Origin: CAMLHP01 sp035712285
GTDB taxonomy: Bacteria > Gemmatimonadota > Gemmatimonadetes > Gemmatimonadales > GWC2-71-9
NCBI GenBank assembly: GCA_035712285.1
Contig: DASTBA010000044.1
Span: 9,883-73,882, forward strand
Direction: 5' to 3'
DNA length: 64,000 nucleotides
The notes under the pieces were generated by a model that saw only the letters and a program-made list of their open reading frames with translations, ran no database searches and was not told the origin of the DNA. The position numbers and the translations under genes are program-made. Below are positions 7,494-16,241 of the stretch, in pieces; the first letter of the stretch is position 1; each line of letters begins with the position of its first letter.

Positions 7494-8447
7494 ATGCGCG
7501 TTCTCGTCACCGGGGCAGACGGATTCGCGGGACGGTACCTCGTGCGGAGCCTGGTGGCCGGCGGCCACCGGGTGACGGCGGCGGTACGGCCTGGCGGTGA
7601 GCCGGCCAGCCGGTGGCTCACGCGCAGTGAGGCAGAGCAGGTGACGGAGGCCGAATTGCAGCTTGAATCGGCCGAGTCGGGCGCAGCGCTGGTCAGCCAG
7701 CCGCACGACGCGGTGGTGCACCTTGCCGCCGTGGCCTCGGGTGCCGAGGCGCGGCAGGATCCGGGACACGCGTGGGTGGTGAACGCCGCGGGCACGGCCC
7801 GGCTTCTGGAGGGGCTCGGGCAGCGCCGGGTGGCCGGGACCGCAGATCCGCTCGTGCTGCTGGTCTCGACCGGCGAGGTCTATGGCGCCGGCTCGGGACG
7901 GCCACGGCTCGAGACCGATGCGGTGCTCCCGGTGTCGCCCTATGCGGCGAGCAAGGCGGGCGCCGAGGTCGCCGCCGCGGAAGTTGCCCGGCGAACGGGG
8001 CTTCGCGTGATCGTTGCGCGCGCCTTCCAGCACACCGGGCCCGGACAGGCGCCGATCTATGTGGTACCGGCGCTGGCCCGTCGCCTGGCGGAGGCACGTG
8101 CCAGCGGCGCCAACCGCGTGCCGGTTGGCAATCTTGCCCCGGTGCGGGACATCAGCGACGTGCGGGACGTCGTGGCGGCGTACATCGCCCTGCTGGCGCG
8201 TGGCGTGCCCGGGGCGGTCTACAACGTGTGCCGTGGCGAGGGACTGTCGCTCGCCGAGCTCTTCCGCAAGCTTTCGGCAATCATCGGGGTGGACGCGGAG
8301 CCGGAGACGGATCCGGCGCTCACCCGCCGTGCCGACATCGTTCACCTGGTGGGTGACAACTCCCGGCTCCGGGCCGACACCGGGTGGGCCCCGGCGCTGA
8401 GTCTGGACCAGACCCTTCGAGACGTCGTGGATGCCCAAGCGCACTGA
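7494..8447 (+). CDS. rmd: NAD(P)-dependent sugar reductase/epimerase, probably GDP-4-keto-6-deoxymannose reductase
   Basis: A 317-residue extended short-chain dehydrogenase with GADGFAG (Gly7, Gly10, Gly13) and the catalytic Tyr150 and Lys154 in SPYAASKAG; STGEVYG supplies the Ser/Thr. Placed four bases after gmd, it most likely reduces the 4-keto group to give GDP-D-rhamnose (Rmd). AFQHTGPGQ matches the FNHTGPGQ motif of Rmd proteins. A GDP-fucose synthase is the alternative, but those normally carry an epimerase Cys/His pair that I do not see. The last 17 bases overlap carB. Confidence 0.75.
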   Translation: MRVLVTGADGFAGRYLVRSLVAGGHRVTAAVRPGGEPASRWLTRSEAEQVTEAELQLESAESGAALVSQPHDAVVHLAAVASGAEARQDPGHAWVVNAAGTARLLEGLGQRRVAGTADPLVLLVSTGEVYGAGSGRPRLETDAVLPVSPYAASKAGAEVAAAEVARRTGLRVIVARAFQHTGPGQAPIYVVPALARRLAEARASGANRVPVGNLAPVRDISDVRDVVAAYIALLARGVPGAVYNVCRGEGLSLAELFRKLSAIIGVDAEPETDPALTRRADIVHLVGDNSRLRADTGWAPALSLDQTLRDVVDAQAH

Positions 8448-11400
8448 CCTGAAGAGCATTCTCCTGATCGGCTCCGGCCCCATCGTGATCGGGCAGGGCG
8501 CCGAATTCGATTATTCCGGCACCCAGGCGGTGCGGGCCCTCAAGGAAGAGGGCTACCGCGTGATCCTGGTGAATTCGAATCCGGCCACGATCATGACCGA
8601 CCCCGAACTGGCGGACCGGACCTACATCGAGCCGGTGACGCCCGAGTGGGTGGCCAAGGTGATCGAGCGGGAGCGCCCGGACGCCCTGCTGCCCACCATG
8701 GGCGGCCAGACGGCGCTCAACTGCGCCATGGCGCTGCACCAGGACGGGGTGCTGGAGCGGTTCGGCGTCGAGCTCATCGGCGCCAACGAACGGGCCATCC
8801 GGATCGGCGAGGATCGGGACGAATTCGCGGCCGCCATGCGGCGCATCGGCCTCGCGACGCCGGAAGGCCGGACGGTGCGGAGCGTCGAAGAGGCGCGCGA
8901 GGCCGTCGCGGCCACCGGGTATCCGGCCATCATCCGGCCCTCGTTCACGCTGGGCGGTTCCGGCGGCGGGATCGCGTACAACCCCGACGAATTCGAGACC
9001 ATGGTGCGGCGGGGGCTGGATCTCTCCCCCGTGGGTTCCGTGCTGATCGAGCGCAGCATCATCGGCTGGAAGGAATACGAGCTGGAGGTGATGCGGGACG
9101 GCCGGGACAACGTCGTGATCGTCTGCTCGATCGAGAACCTGGACCCGATGGGCGTGCACACCGGGGACTCGATCACGGTGGCGCCGGCGATGACGCTCTC
9201 GGACCGGGAGTACCAGCGGATGCGGGACGCGTCCATCGCGATCATCCGCGAGGTGGGCGTGGCCGCCGGCGGCTGCAACATCCAGTTCGCCGTGAATCCG
9301 GCCGACGGAGAGCAGCTGGTCATCGAAATGAACCCGCGGGTCTCGCGCAGCAGCGCCCTGGCGTCCAAGGCCACCGGCTTTCCCATCGCGCGCATCGGCG
9401 CCAAGGTGGCCGTGGGCTATACGCTGGACGAGCTCCCCAATGACATCACGCGCACCACGCCGGCCTCGTTCGAGCCGGTGCTGGACTACGTGGTGGTGAA
9501 GGTGCCCCGGTTCAACTTCGAGAAGTTCCCCGCGGCGGACCCGTCACTCACCACGCAGATGAAGGCGGTGGGCGAGGTGATGGCCATCGGCCGCACGTTC
9601 AAGGAGGCGTTCCAGAAGGCGCTGCGCGGACTGGAGACCGACCGTCCGGGCTGGAGCGCCGCCGGCCTGCCCGGTGACGACCGCCTCACCGACGACAGCC
9701 GCGAGGCGGTGCTTGCGGCAATCCGGAAGCCCACGCCGGAGCGGATCTTCCAGCTCAAGCGGGCGTTCGATCTCGGCGTGCCGGTGACCGAGATCGCCGA
9801 GCGCACCGGGATCGATCCCTGGTTCCTGTACCAGATGCAGGAACTGGTGGAGGCGGAGCGCGCCTGGCGGTCCGCGTCATCGGTGGACGATCCGGCGCTC
9901 GTCCGCCGCATGAAGCGCATGGGCTTCTCCGATCGCCAGCTTGCGATGCTCCGCGGCGAGACCGAGGGCCAGGCACGCGAGCGCCGGCACCGCCTCGGGG
10001 TGCGGCCCGCCTACAAGACGGTGGATACCTGCGCCGGCGAGTTCCCCTCGGCCACACCATATCTCTACTCCTCCTACGACGAGGAGAACGAATCGGCACC
10101 GGCCGGCGACCGCACCGTGGTGATCCTCGGCTCGGGGCCGAACCGGATCGGGCAGGGGGTGGAGTTCGACTACTGCTGCGTGCGCGCCGCCCTCGCCTTC
10201 CGCGAGATGGGCTACCGCACCGTGATGGTGAATTCCAATCCCGAGACCGTCTCCACCGATTTCGACATCTCGGATGTGCTGTACTTCGAGCCGCTGACCC
10301 TTGAGGACGTGCTCGAGGTCGTGCAGCTGGAGCAGCCGCTCGGGGTGGTGGTGCAACTGGGCGGCCAGACCCCGCTCCGGCTGGCGCGCGGGCTCGAGGC
10401 GGCCGGCGTGAAGATTCTCGGTACCTCACCCGAGGCCATCGACATCGCCGAGGACCGGGGCCGCTTCGAGAAGGTGGCCCGGGAGCTCGGCGTCGCGCAG
10501 CCGCCGGCCGGGATCGCCTTTTCGGTGGAGGAAGCGACGAAGGTGGCGGAGCGGGTGGGCTTCCCGGTGCTGGTCCGGCCCTCCTACGTGCTGGGCGGGC
10601 GCGCCATGGAGATCGTCTACGACACGGCCTCGCTCAGCGACTACTTCCAGCGGGCGGCGCGGGTGGCGCCGGAGCATCCGGTGCTGATCGACCGCTTCCT
10701 CGAGGACGCGTTCGAGGCCGATGTGGACGCCATCAGCGACGGCGCCCGCTGCGTGATCGGCGGCGTGATGCAGCACATCGAGGATGCCGGCGTCCACTCG
10801 GGCGATTCCGCCTGCGTGCTGCCGCCGTACCTCCTCACCGAGGCGCAGGTGGCCGAGATGCGGGAGCACACCCGCGCCTTCGCGCTGAAGCTGGGAGTCG
10901 TGGGCCTGCTCAACGTGCAGTACGCCATCAAGGACGGCACCGTCTACGTGCTGGAGGTGAATCCCCGGGCCTCGCGCACGGTGCCGTTCGTCTCCAAGAC
11001 GACCGGTGTGCCGCTCGCCAGCCTCGCGGCCGCGGTGGCGGTGGGCCGGACGCTGGACGATCTGGGGCTCTCGGACGATGTGATCCAGCCATACGTCGCC
11101 GTGAAGGAGGCGGTGTTCCCGTTCAACAAGTTCCAGGGCGTGGACCTGGTGCTGGGTCCCGAAATGCGCTCCACCGGCGAAGTCATGGGCATCGCCGACT
11201 CGTTCGGGATGGCATTCGCCAAGGCCCAGGCCAGCGCCGACGGTGCGCTCCCGCTCTCCGGCAGCGTCTTCATCACGGTGAACGATCACGACAAGGACAC
11301 CGTGGTTCCCATTGCGCGGCGCTTCCACGGGCTGGGCTTCCGGGTCTTTGCCACCGAGGGTACGGCGCGGCACCTGCGCCACCGCGGTATCCCGGCCCAG

Positions 11401-11685
11401 CGGGTGCTCAAGGTGCACGAGGGCCGGCCCAACGCGATCGACCTCCTGCTGTCGGGCGAAATCCAGTTGCTCGTCAACACGCCGCTTGGCAAGCTGACCC
11501 AGCAGGATGACTACGCCATCCGGCGGGCGGCGCTGCAGCACCGGGTGCCCTACACGACGACCCTGTCCGCCGCCTCGGCGGCGTGCGATGCGATCATCGC
11601 CCTGCGGAGCCGTGCCGGCGAGGTACGCTCGGTGCAGGAGTGGCACGAACTCGCACGGGAAATGTCCGCCGAATGGGCCGGATGA
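8431..11685 (+). CDS. carB: Carbamoyl phosphate synthetase large subunit
   Basis: Makes carbamoyl phosphate from bicarbonate, ATP and ammonia delivered by the small subunit, for pyrimidine and arginine synthesis. At 1084 residues it is full length, close to the 1073 of E. coli. Two homologous ATP-grasp halves are clear: the first from KSILLIGSGPIVIGQGAEFD, the second from RTVVILGSGPNRIGQGVEFD. Both have IEMNPR/LEVNPRASR metal-binding segments. The C-terminal MGS-like allosteric domain (from about residue 945) follows. The start inside rmd gives the conserved MPKRTDLK N-terminus. No carA is nearby. Confidence 0.96.
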   Translation: MPKRTDLKSILLIGSGPIVIGQGAEFDYSGTQAVRALKEEGYRVILVNSNPATIMTDPELADRTYIEPVTPEWVAKVIERERPDALLPTMGGQTALNCAMALHQDGVLERFGVELIGANERAIRIGEDRDEFAAAMRRIGLATPEGRTVRSVEEAREAVAATGYPAIIRPSFTLGGSGGGIAYNPDEFETMVRRGLDLSPVGSVLIERSIIGWKEYELEVMRDGRDNVVIVCSIENLDPMGVHTGDSITVAPAMTLSDREYQRMRDASIAIIREVGVAAGGCNIQFAVNPADGEQLVIEMNPRVSRSSALASKATGFPIARIGAKVAVGYTLDELPNDITRTTPASFEPVLDYVVVKVPRFNFEKFPAADPSLTTQMKAVGEVMAIGRTFKEAFQKALRGLETDRPGWSAAGLPGDDRLTDDSREAVLAAIRKPTPERIFQLKRAFDLGVPVTEIAERTGIDPWFLYQMQELVEAERAWRSASSVDDPALVRRMKRMGFSDRQLAMLRGETEGQARERRHRLGVRPAYKTVDTCAGEFPSATPYLYSSYDEENESAPAGDRTVVILGSGPNRIGQGVEFDYCCVRAALAFREMGYRTVMVNSNPETVSTDFDISDVLYFEPLTLEDVLEVVQLEQPLGVVVQLGGQTPLRLARGLEAAGVKILGTSPEAIDIAEDRGRFEKVARELGVAQPPAGIAFSVEEATKVAERVGFPVLVRPSYVLGGRAMEIVYDTASLSDYFQRAARVAPEHPVLIDRFLEDAFEADVDAISDGARCVIGGVMQHIEDAGVHSGDSACVLPPYLLTEAQVAEMREHTRAFALKLGVVGLLNVQYAIKDGTVYVLEVNPRASRTVPFVSKTTGVPLASLAAAVAVGRTLDDLGLSDDVIQPYVAVKEAVFPFNKFQGVDLVLGPEMRSTGEVMGIADSFGMAFAKAQASADGALPLSGSVFITVNDHDKDTVVPIARRFHGLGFRVFATEGTARHLRHRGIPAQRVLKVHEGRPNAIDLLLSGEIQLLVNTPLGKLTQQDDYAIRRAALQHRVPYTTTLSAASAACDAIIALRSRAGEVRSVQEWHELAREMSAEWAG

Positions 11686-12047
11686 CGCGCGCTGGCACCG
11701 TGACCGCGGTCGTGGTGACGCTGCTGCTGCGGGCGGCGCCCGCCGGCGCGCAAGGGTCCCGATACGGGATCGGCAGCGAGCGGGCCGCGGTCCGGCCCGG
11801 CCCGGTGACGACCTTTGCGGTGAACGGTGTCGGCTCGGCCATCGGCCGGGAGCGCACGCTCTGGTTTGCCCTCGGCGGCGCGGCCCTCGGCGCCGTGGCT
11901 TGTACGGCCATCTCGAACTACGTGAAGGATTCCGGTAGCGGATTCACCACCTGTACTGCCAGCGGATACGCCGCTTTCGTGGCCGGCGGCGCGCTCACCG
12001 GCGTCGTCGTGGCCCTGCTGACCGACCATCCGGCGTCGGGATCATGA
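11682..12047 (+). CDS. Small exported or membrane protein of unknown function
   Basis: A 121-residue protein whose ATG overlaps the carB stop (ATGA). The first 23 residues form a signal peptide ending AGA before Gln. Two Gly/Ala-rich hydrophobic segments follow (FALGGAALGAVACTAI and AAFVAGGALTGVVVALL), each long enough to span a membrane and of glycine-zipper character. Two cysteines sit near and between these segments. No family is recognised. It overlaps the next gene by four bases, so it belongs to the same transcript as the sugar genes, but a link to polysaccharide is only positional. Confidence 0.6.
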   Translation: MTRAGTVTAVVVTLLLRAAPAGAQGSRYGIGSERAAVRPGPVTTFAVNGVGSAIGRERTLWFALGGAALGAVACTAISNYVKDSGSGFTTCTASGYAAFVAGGALTGVVVALLTDHPASGS

Positions 12048-12664
12048 CGGACTCACCCCGAGAGGCACCGGTGCCTGGCGACTACTTCGTGCATGAGTCC
12101 AGCTTTGTGGATGCGGGGGCCCGGATCGGCACCGGCACGAAGATCTGGCATTTCTGCCACGTCATGCCGGGCGCCGTCATCGGCTCCGGTTGCAGCCTGG
12201 GCCAGAACGTCGTCGTCATGAACGGCACCCGGATCGGCAACAATGTGAAGATCCAGAACAACGTCTCCATCTACGAGGGCGTGGAGCTGGACGACGACGT
12301 CTTCTGCGGACCGAGCTGCGTGTTCACGAACGTCCTCAATCCCCGCAGCCATGTCTCGCGCAAGCATGAGTACTGGCCCACGCGGGTTGGCCGGGGAGCC
12401 ACCATCGGCGCCAACGCGACGGTCGTCTGTGGCGCCACGCTCGGTGAGTACTGCTTTGTGGGGGCCGGCGCCGTGGTCACCGCCGATGTCCCGCCGTTCG
12501 CGCTGGTGGTAGGGGTGCCGGCTCACCAGGTGGGCTGGGTGTGCCGCTGTGGCGAGCGGCTGGCGGTGGCGGCCGGGGCGGCCCAGTGCCCGGCCTGCGG
12601 CACCCGGTACCGGGAAGCCGCCGGGGGGCTTTCCATCGTTGACCCTGAGGTCCGATCCCGATAA
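12044..12664 (+). CDS. wbpD: UDP-2-acetamido-3-amino-glucuronate N-acetyltransferase (left-handed beta-helix)
   Basis: Acetylates the 3-amino group during synthesis of UDP-2,3-diacetamido-2,3-dideoxyglucuronic acid. Of 206 residues, about 15-165 are hexapeptide repeats ([LIV]-G-x4 pattern: ARIGTGTKIW, VIGSGCSLGQN, IGNNVKIQNNVSIYEGV), the fold of WbpD/WlbB trimeric acyltransferases. FVHESSFVD and IWHFCHVMPGA are family hallmarks. A C-terminal zinc-ribbon follows (CRCGERL and CPACGTRY). It is followed by aminotransferase, dehydrogenase and nucleotide-sugar dehydrogenase genes of the same pathway, which fixes the assignment. Confidence 0.88.
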   Translation: MTDSPREAPVPGDYFVHESSFVDAGARIGTGTKIWHFCHVMPGAVIGSGCSLGQNVVVMNGTRIGNNVKIQNNVSIYEGVELDDDVFCGPSCVFTNVLNPRSHVSRKHEYWPTRVGRGATIGANATVVCGATLGEYCFVGAGAVVTADVPPFALVVGVPAHQVGWVCRCGERLAVAAGAAQCPACGTRYREAAGGLSIVDPEVRSR

Positions 12665-12667
12665 TTT
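12639..12667 (+). promoter_or_regulatory. Possible promoter inside the end of wbpD
   Basis: TTGACC at 12639-12644 is followed by GATAAT (12660-12665, 15-base spacer) or TAATTT (12662-12667, 17-base spacer). Spacing or sequence is sub-optimal in both readings. It precedes the only gap of more than 80 bases within the wbp genes. Confidence 0.35.
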
Positions 12668-12750
12668 GCAAGGCTTTAGCAGAGTTGACCGGCGCGTCCG
12701 GGCTTGCCGAATCGGCTGGTGCTGGCGCGCTTTTCATTCGCGGGGACTTC

Positions 12751-13866
12751 GTGAACGTTCCGCTGCTCGACCTGACGGCCCAGCATCGCGCCATCGCGCC
12801 GGAAGTGATGGCGGCGGCGGAGGCCGTGATCCAGCGCCAGGCGTTCATCATGGGTCCGGAAGTGGGTCAGCTGGAGCAGGCCATCGCCGGGCTCTCCCAT
12901 GTGCAGCATGCGGTGGCGTGTGCCAGCGGCACCGACGCCCTGTTGCTGCCGCTCAAGGCACTGGATCTGGCGCCGGGGGACGAGGTGATCGTCCCGTCCT
13001 TCACCTTCTTCGCGACGGCCGGTGCGGTGCACAATGCCGGCGGCACGCCGGTATTCGTGGACATCGACCCCGGCACCTTCAACCTCGTGCCGGCAGCAGT
13101 CGAGGCGGCCATCACGCCCCGCACCCGGGCGGTGATCGCGGTACATCTCTACGGCCAGATGGCGGACGTCGGGGCGCTCAGGCAGCTGGCGGACCGGCAT
13201 GGCATCGCGCTGATCGAGGATGCCGCCCAGGCCATCGGGGCCCGGCGCCTGGTGGAGGGGACCTGGCGCATGGCCGGGGAGCTGGGGCACGCCGGTACCC
13301 TGTCCTTCTTTCCCAGCAAGAATCTCGGCGGCTGGGGTGACGGTGGCATGATCCTCACCCAGGACGCCGCGCTCGCGGCACGTCTGGGCCGGCTCCGGCT
13401 GCACGGCGGGGCCAAGCAGTACCATCACGACGAGGTGGGGTTCAACAGTCGCCTCGACACACTCCAGGCGGCCATCCTGCTGGTGAAGCTCCGGTACCTG
13501 GCGGGCTGGAGCGCGGCCCGGCGGGACCGGGCTGCGCGATACGACGAGCTGCTGGCCGGTCTCGGTGCCGTGCGGACGCCGGTGGTGGATGGATGTGCCG
13601 AGCACATCTTCCATCAATACACGATCCGGGCGGAGCGACGCGACGAGCTCGTGGCGCATCTTCGGGCCGGCGGCATCGGCTGCGCGGTGTACTATCCGGT
13701 CGGCCTCCACCTCCAGCCCTGCTTCCGCGACCTGGGCTATGCGGCCGGCAGCCTGCCCGAGACGGAGCGTGCCATGCGGGACGTCGTGTCGCTGCCGGTC
13801 TTCCCGGAGCTGACGGACGCGCAGCAGGACGCCGTCGTCCGCGCGATCCGCGCGTTCTATCAGTGA
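12751..13866 (+). CDS. wbpE: PLP-dependent DegT/DnrJ/EryC1/StrS aminotransferase
   Basis: Transfers an amino group to the 3-keto sugar nucleotide in the diacetamido-glucuronate pathway. The start is taken as GTG 12751, preceded by GGGGA four bases upstream and giving the family N-terminus MNVPLLDLTAQH; a TTG at 12685 would add 22 residues unlike the family. The 371-residue fold-type I enzyme has SGTDAL (59-64) for phosphate contact, IEDAAQAIGA (155-164) with the PLP-pairing Asp, and the Schiff-base Lys190 in FFPSKNLGGWGDGG. Neighbouring wbpD, wbpB and wbpA homologs support the specific role. Confidence 0.88.
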   Translation: MNVPLLDLTAQHRAIAPEVMAAAEAVIQRQAFIMGPEVGQLEQAIAGLSHVQHAVACASGTDALLLPLKALDLAPGDEVIVPSFTFFATAGAVHNAGGTPVFVDIDPGTFNLVPAAVEAAITPRTRAVIAVHLYGQMADVGALRQLADRHGIALIEDAAQAIGARRLVEGTWRMAGELGHAGTLSFFPSKNLGGWGDGGMILTQDAALAARLGRLRLHGGAKQYHHDEVGFNSRLDTLQAAILLVKLRYLAGWSAARRDRAARYDELLAGLGAVRTPVVDGCAEHIFHQYTIRAERRDELVAHLRAGGIGCAVYYPVGLHLQPCFRDLGYAAGSLPETERAMRDVVSLPVFPELTDAQQDAVVRAIRAFYQ

Positions 13867-13891
13867 ACTCCAGCCGCGAGGCCGTGCGCTG

Positions 13892-14953
13892 ATGTTCGTC
13901 ACCAAGCCGTCCATCACGGACCGCCGGATCCGCTTTGCCCTCGTCGGGTGCGGCCGGATCTCCGCCAACCATTTCGAGGCCCTGGCGAAGCATGCGGAGC
14001 ATGCCGAGCTGGTGGGCGTGTGCGACATCGACCCGGCGGCGCTTGCCCGGGCGGCGGAGCGGACCGGCGCCCGGCCGTTCGATTCGCTGGACGCGCTGCT
14101 GGCGGGGTGTGACGCCGACGCCGTGGTGCTCGCCACGCCGAGCGGGCTGCATTCGGCGCAGGCCATCCGGTGCGCCGCCGCCGGGCGTCATGTCGTCACC
14201 GAGAAGCCGATGGCCACCCGCTGGCAGGACGGCAAGCGGATGGTGGAGGCCTGTGACCGCGCCGGGGTGCGTCTGTTCGTCGTGAAGCAGAACCGCCGGA
14301 ACGCGACGCTCCAGCTGGTGCGGCGGGCGGTCCAGGCGCAGCGGTTCGGGCGGATCTTCATGGTGAACGTGAACGTGTTCTGGTCCCGCCCGCAGGAGTA
14401 TTACGACAGCGCGCCCTGGCGGGGCACGTGGGAGTTCGACGGCGGGGCCTTCATGAACCAGGCGAGCCACTACGTGGACCTGCTCGACTGGCTGATCGGC
14501 CCGGTGGAGAGCGTGCAGGCCTACACCGCCACGCTGGCGCGGCACATCCAGGTGGAGGACACCGGGGTCGTGTCCATCCGGTGGCGCACCGGGGCCCTGG
14601 GCTCGATGAACGTCACGATGCTGACTTACCCGCGGAATCTCGAGGGGTCCATCACCATCATCGGCGAGCGGGGCACCGTGAAGGTCGGCGGCGTGGCCGT
14701 GAACCGGATCGACCACTGGGAGTTTGCCGACCGCCAGCCGGAGGACGAGCAGGTGGCCCGGGCGAACTACGAGACGACGTCCGTGTACGGCTTCGGCCAC
14801 CCGGCCTACTACGAGAACGTGATCCGGACGCTCCGGGGCGAGGCGCTGCCGGAGACTGACGGTCGCGAGGGGCTCAATTCCCTCGAGATCCTGATAGCCA
14901 CCTACCTCTCGGCTCGCGACGGCAAGCGCGTGGCCCTGCCCCTGGAGTACTGA
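13892..14953 (+). CDS. wbpB: UDP-N-acetyl-glucosaminuronate 3-dehydrogenase (Gfo/Idh/MocA family)
   Basis: Oxidises C3 of UDP-GlcNAcA to the 3-keto sugar, the substrate of the WbpE-type aminotransferase. Of 353 residues, the N-terminal Rossmann domain has LVGCGRIS (18-24) and the catalytic EKP motif at 104-106 (VTEKPMA). The C-terminal half carries the beta-sheet substrate domain. The near-terminal motif YGFGHPAYYENVI is typical of the WbpB/WlbA branch rather than general Gfo/Idh enzymes. It lies 25 bases after wbpE and four before wbpA. Confidence 0.88.
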   Translation: MFVTKPSITDRRIRFALVGCGRISANHFEALAKHAEHAELVGVCDIDPAALARAAERTGARPFDSLDALLAGCDADAVVLATPSGLHSAQAIRCAAAGRHVVTEKPMATRWQDGKRMVEACDRAGVRLFVVKQNRRNATLQLVRRAVQAQRFGRIFMVNVNVFWSRPQEYYDSAPWRGTWEFDGGAFMNQASHYVDLLDWLIGPVESVQAYTATLARHIQVEDTGVVSIRWRTGALGSMNVTMLTYPRNLEGSITIIGERGTVKVGGVAVNRIDHWEFADRQPEDEQVARANYETTSVYGFGHPAYYENVIRTLRGEALPETDGREGLNSLEILIATYLSARDGKRVALPLEY

Positions 14954-14957
14954 TTCG

Positions 14958-16241
14958 ATGACGATTGCAGAGGACCTGATCGGGAAGGCCGAACGGCGTG
15001 AGGCGCTGTTCGGCATCATCGGCCTGGGCTACGTCGGGCTTCCCCTGGCGGTGGAACTGGCGCGGGCCGGCTACCGGGTGCTGGGCTACGACATCAGCCC
15101 GCGGGTGGTGGCGGGACTGAATGCCGGCACCTCGCACATCAAGGACGTCGCCGACCAGGACCTCAAGGAGATCCTGGCGGCCGGCCGCTTCGAGGCCACC
15201 ACGGACGCGAGCCGTCTCGCGGAGCCGGATGCCATCTCCATCTGCGTCCCGACGCCGCTGTCGAAGTACAAGGATCCGGACGTGAGCTTCATCGTCGCGG
15301 CGACGGACGCCGTGAAGAAAACGCTCCGGCGGGGGCAGGCCGTGATCCTGGAAAGCACGACGTATCCCGGTACCACCCGCGAGATCATGCTGCCCGCGCT
15401 CGAAGGCACGGGACTCAAGGTCGGGACCGACTTCTTTCTCGCCTTCAGTCCGGAGCGCGTGGATCCGGGCAATCCGGTCTATCACACGCGGAACACGCCC
15501 AAGGTGGTGGGTGGCATCACGCCGGCCTGTCGCGACGTCTGCTGCGCGCTGTACCAGCCGGCGATCGACGCGCTCGTGCCGGTCTCCTCGACCGAGGCGG
15601 CGGAGCTGGTGAAGCTGCTCGAGAATACCTTCCGGAGCGTCAACATCGGCCTGGTGAACGAGATGGCCATCGTCTGCGACAAGCTGGGCGTGGACGTGTG
15701 GGAGGTGATCGATGCCGCCGCAACCAAGCCCTTCGGGTTCATGAAGTTCACGCCGGGGCCGGGGCTGGGCGGGCACTGCATCCCGATCGATCCGCATTAC
15801 CTCGCGTGGAAGATGCGCGGGCTCAACTACAAGACCCGCTTCATCGACATCGCCGGCGAGGTGAACTCGGAGATGCCGCTGTTCTGGGTGCGGAAGACAA
15901 TCGACACCCTGAACATGAACGGCAAGGCGATGCGTGACGCGCGCGTCCTGATCGTCGGCGTCGCGTACAAGAAGGACATCGACGACCTGCGCGAGAGCCC
16001 CGCGCTCGACATCATCCGGCTGCTGGAACAGTATGGCGCGACGGTGTCGTACCACGACCCGTACGTCCCGGCGCTGGAGGAGGACGGGCATCAGTACGCG
16101 TCCGTGCCGCTGGACCCCGCGGCGCTGCGGGCGGCCGACTGCGTGCTCATCGTGACCGATCACTCGAGCATCGACTACGGGCTCATCCGCCAGCACGCCC
16201 CGCTCGTGGTGGACACCCGGCACGCGCTGGCGCGGCGGTAG
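14958..16241 (+). CDS. wbpA: UDP-N-acetyl-D-glucosamine 6-dehydrogenase
   Basis: Performs the NAD-dependent double oxidation of UDP-GlcNAc to UDP-GlcNAcA, the first step of the wbp pathway. 427 residues: NAD-binding GIIGLGYVGLPLA (19-31), central dimer helix, and the catalytic Cys274 in GLGGHCIPIDPHYLAWK. The GGHC-IPIDPHY form marks the UDP-GlcNAc/ManNAc dehydrogenase group and separates it from UDP-glucose dehydrogenases, which have GGSC. The C-terminal Rossmann-like domain (VLIVGVAYKKDIDDLRESPA) is complete. Its TAG shares a base with the GTG of ugd. Confidence 0.9.
   Translation: MTIAEDLIGKAERREALFGIIGLGYVGLPLAVELARAGYRVLGYDISPRVVAGLNAGTSHIKDVADQDLKEILAAGRFEATTDASRLAEPDAISICVPTPLSKYKDPDVSFIVAATDAVKKTLRRGQAVILESTTYPGTTREIMLPALEGTGLKVGTDFFLAFSPERVDPGNPVYHTRNTPKVVGGITPACRDVCCALYQPAIDALVPVSSTEAAELVKLLENTFRSVNIGLVNEMAIVCDKLGVDVWEVIDAAATKPFGFMKFTPGPGLGGHCIPIDPHYLAWKMRGLNYKTRFIDIAGEVNSEMPLFWVRKTIDTLNMNGKAMRDARVLIVGVAYKKDIDDLRESPALDIIRLLEQYGATVSYHDPYVPALEEDGHQYASVPLDPAALRAADCVLIVTDHSSIDYGLIRQHAPLVVDTRHALARR

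Noticed and set aside
12685..12750. A 22-residue N-terminal extension of the WbpE-type aminotransferase from a TTG start
   Set aside because: The GTG at 12751 has a ribosome binding site and gives the family N-terminus.
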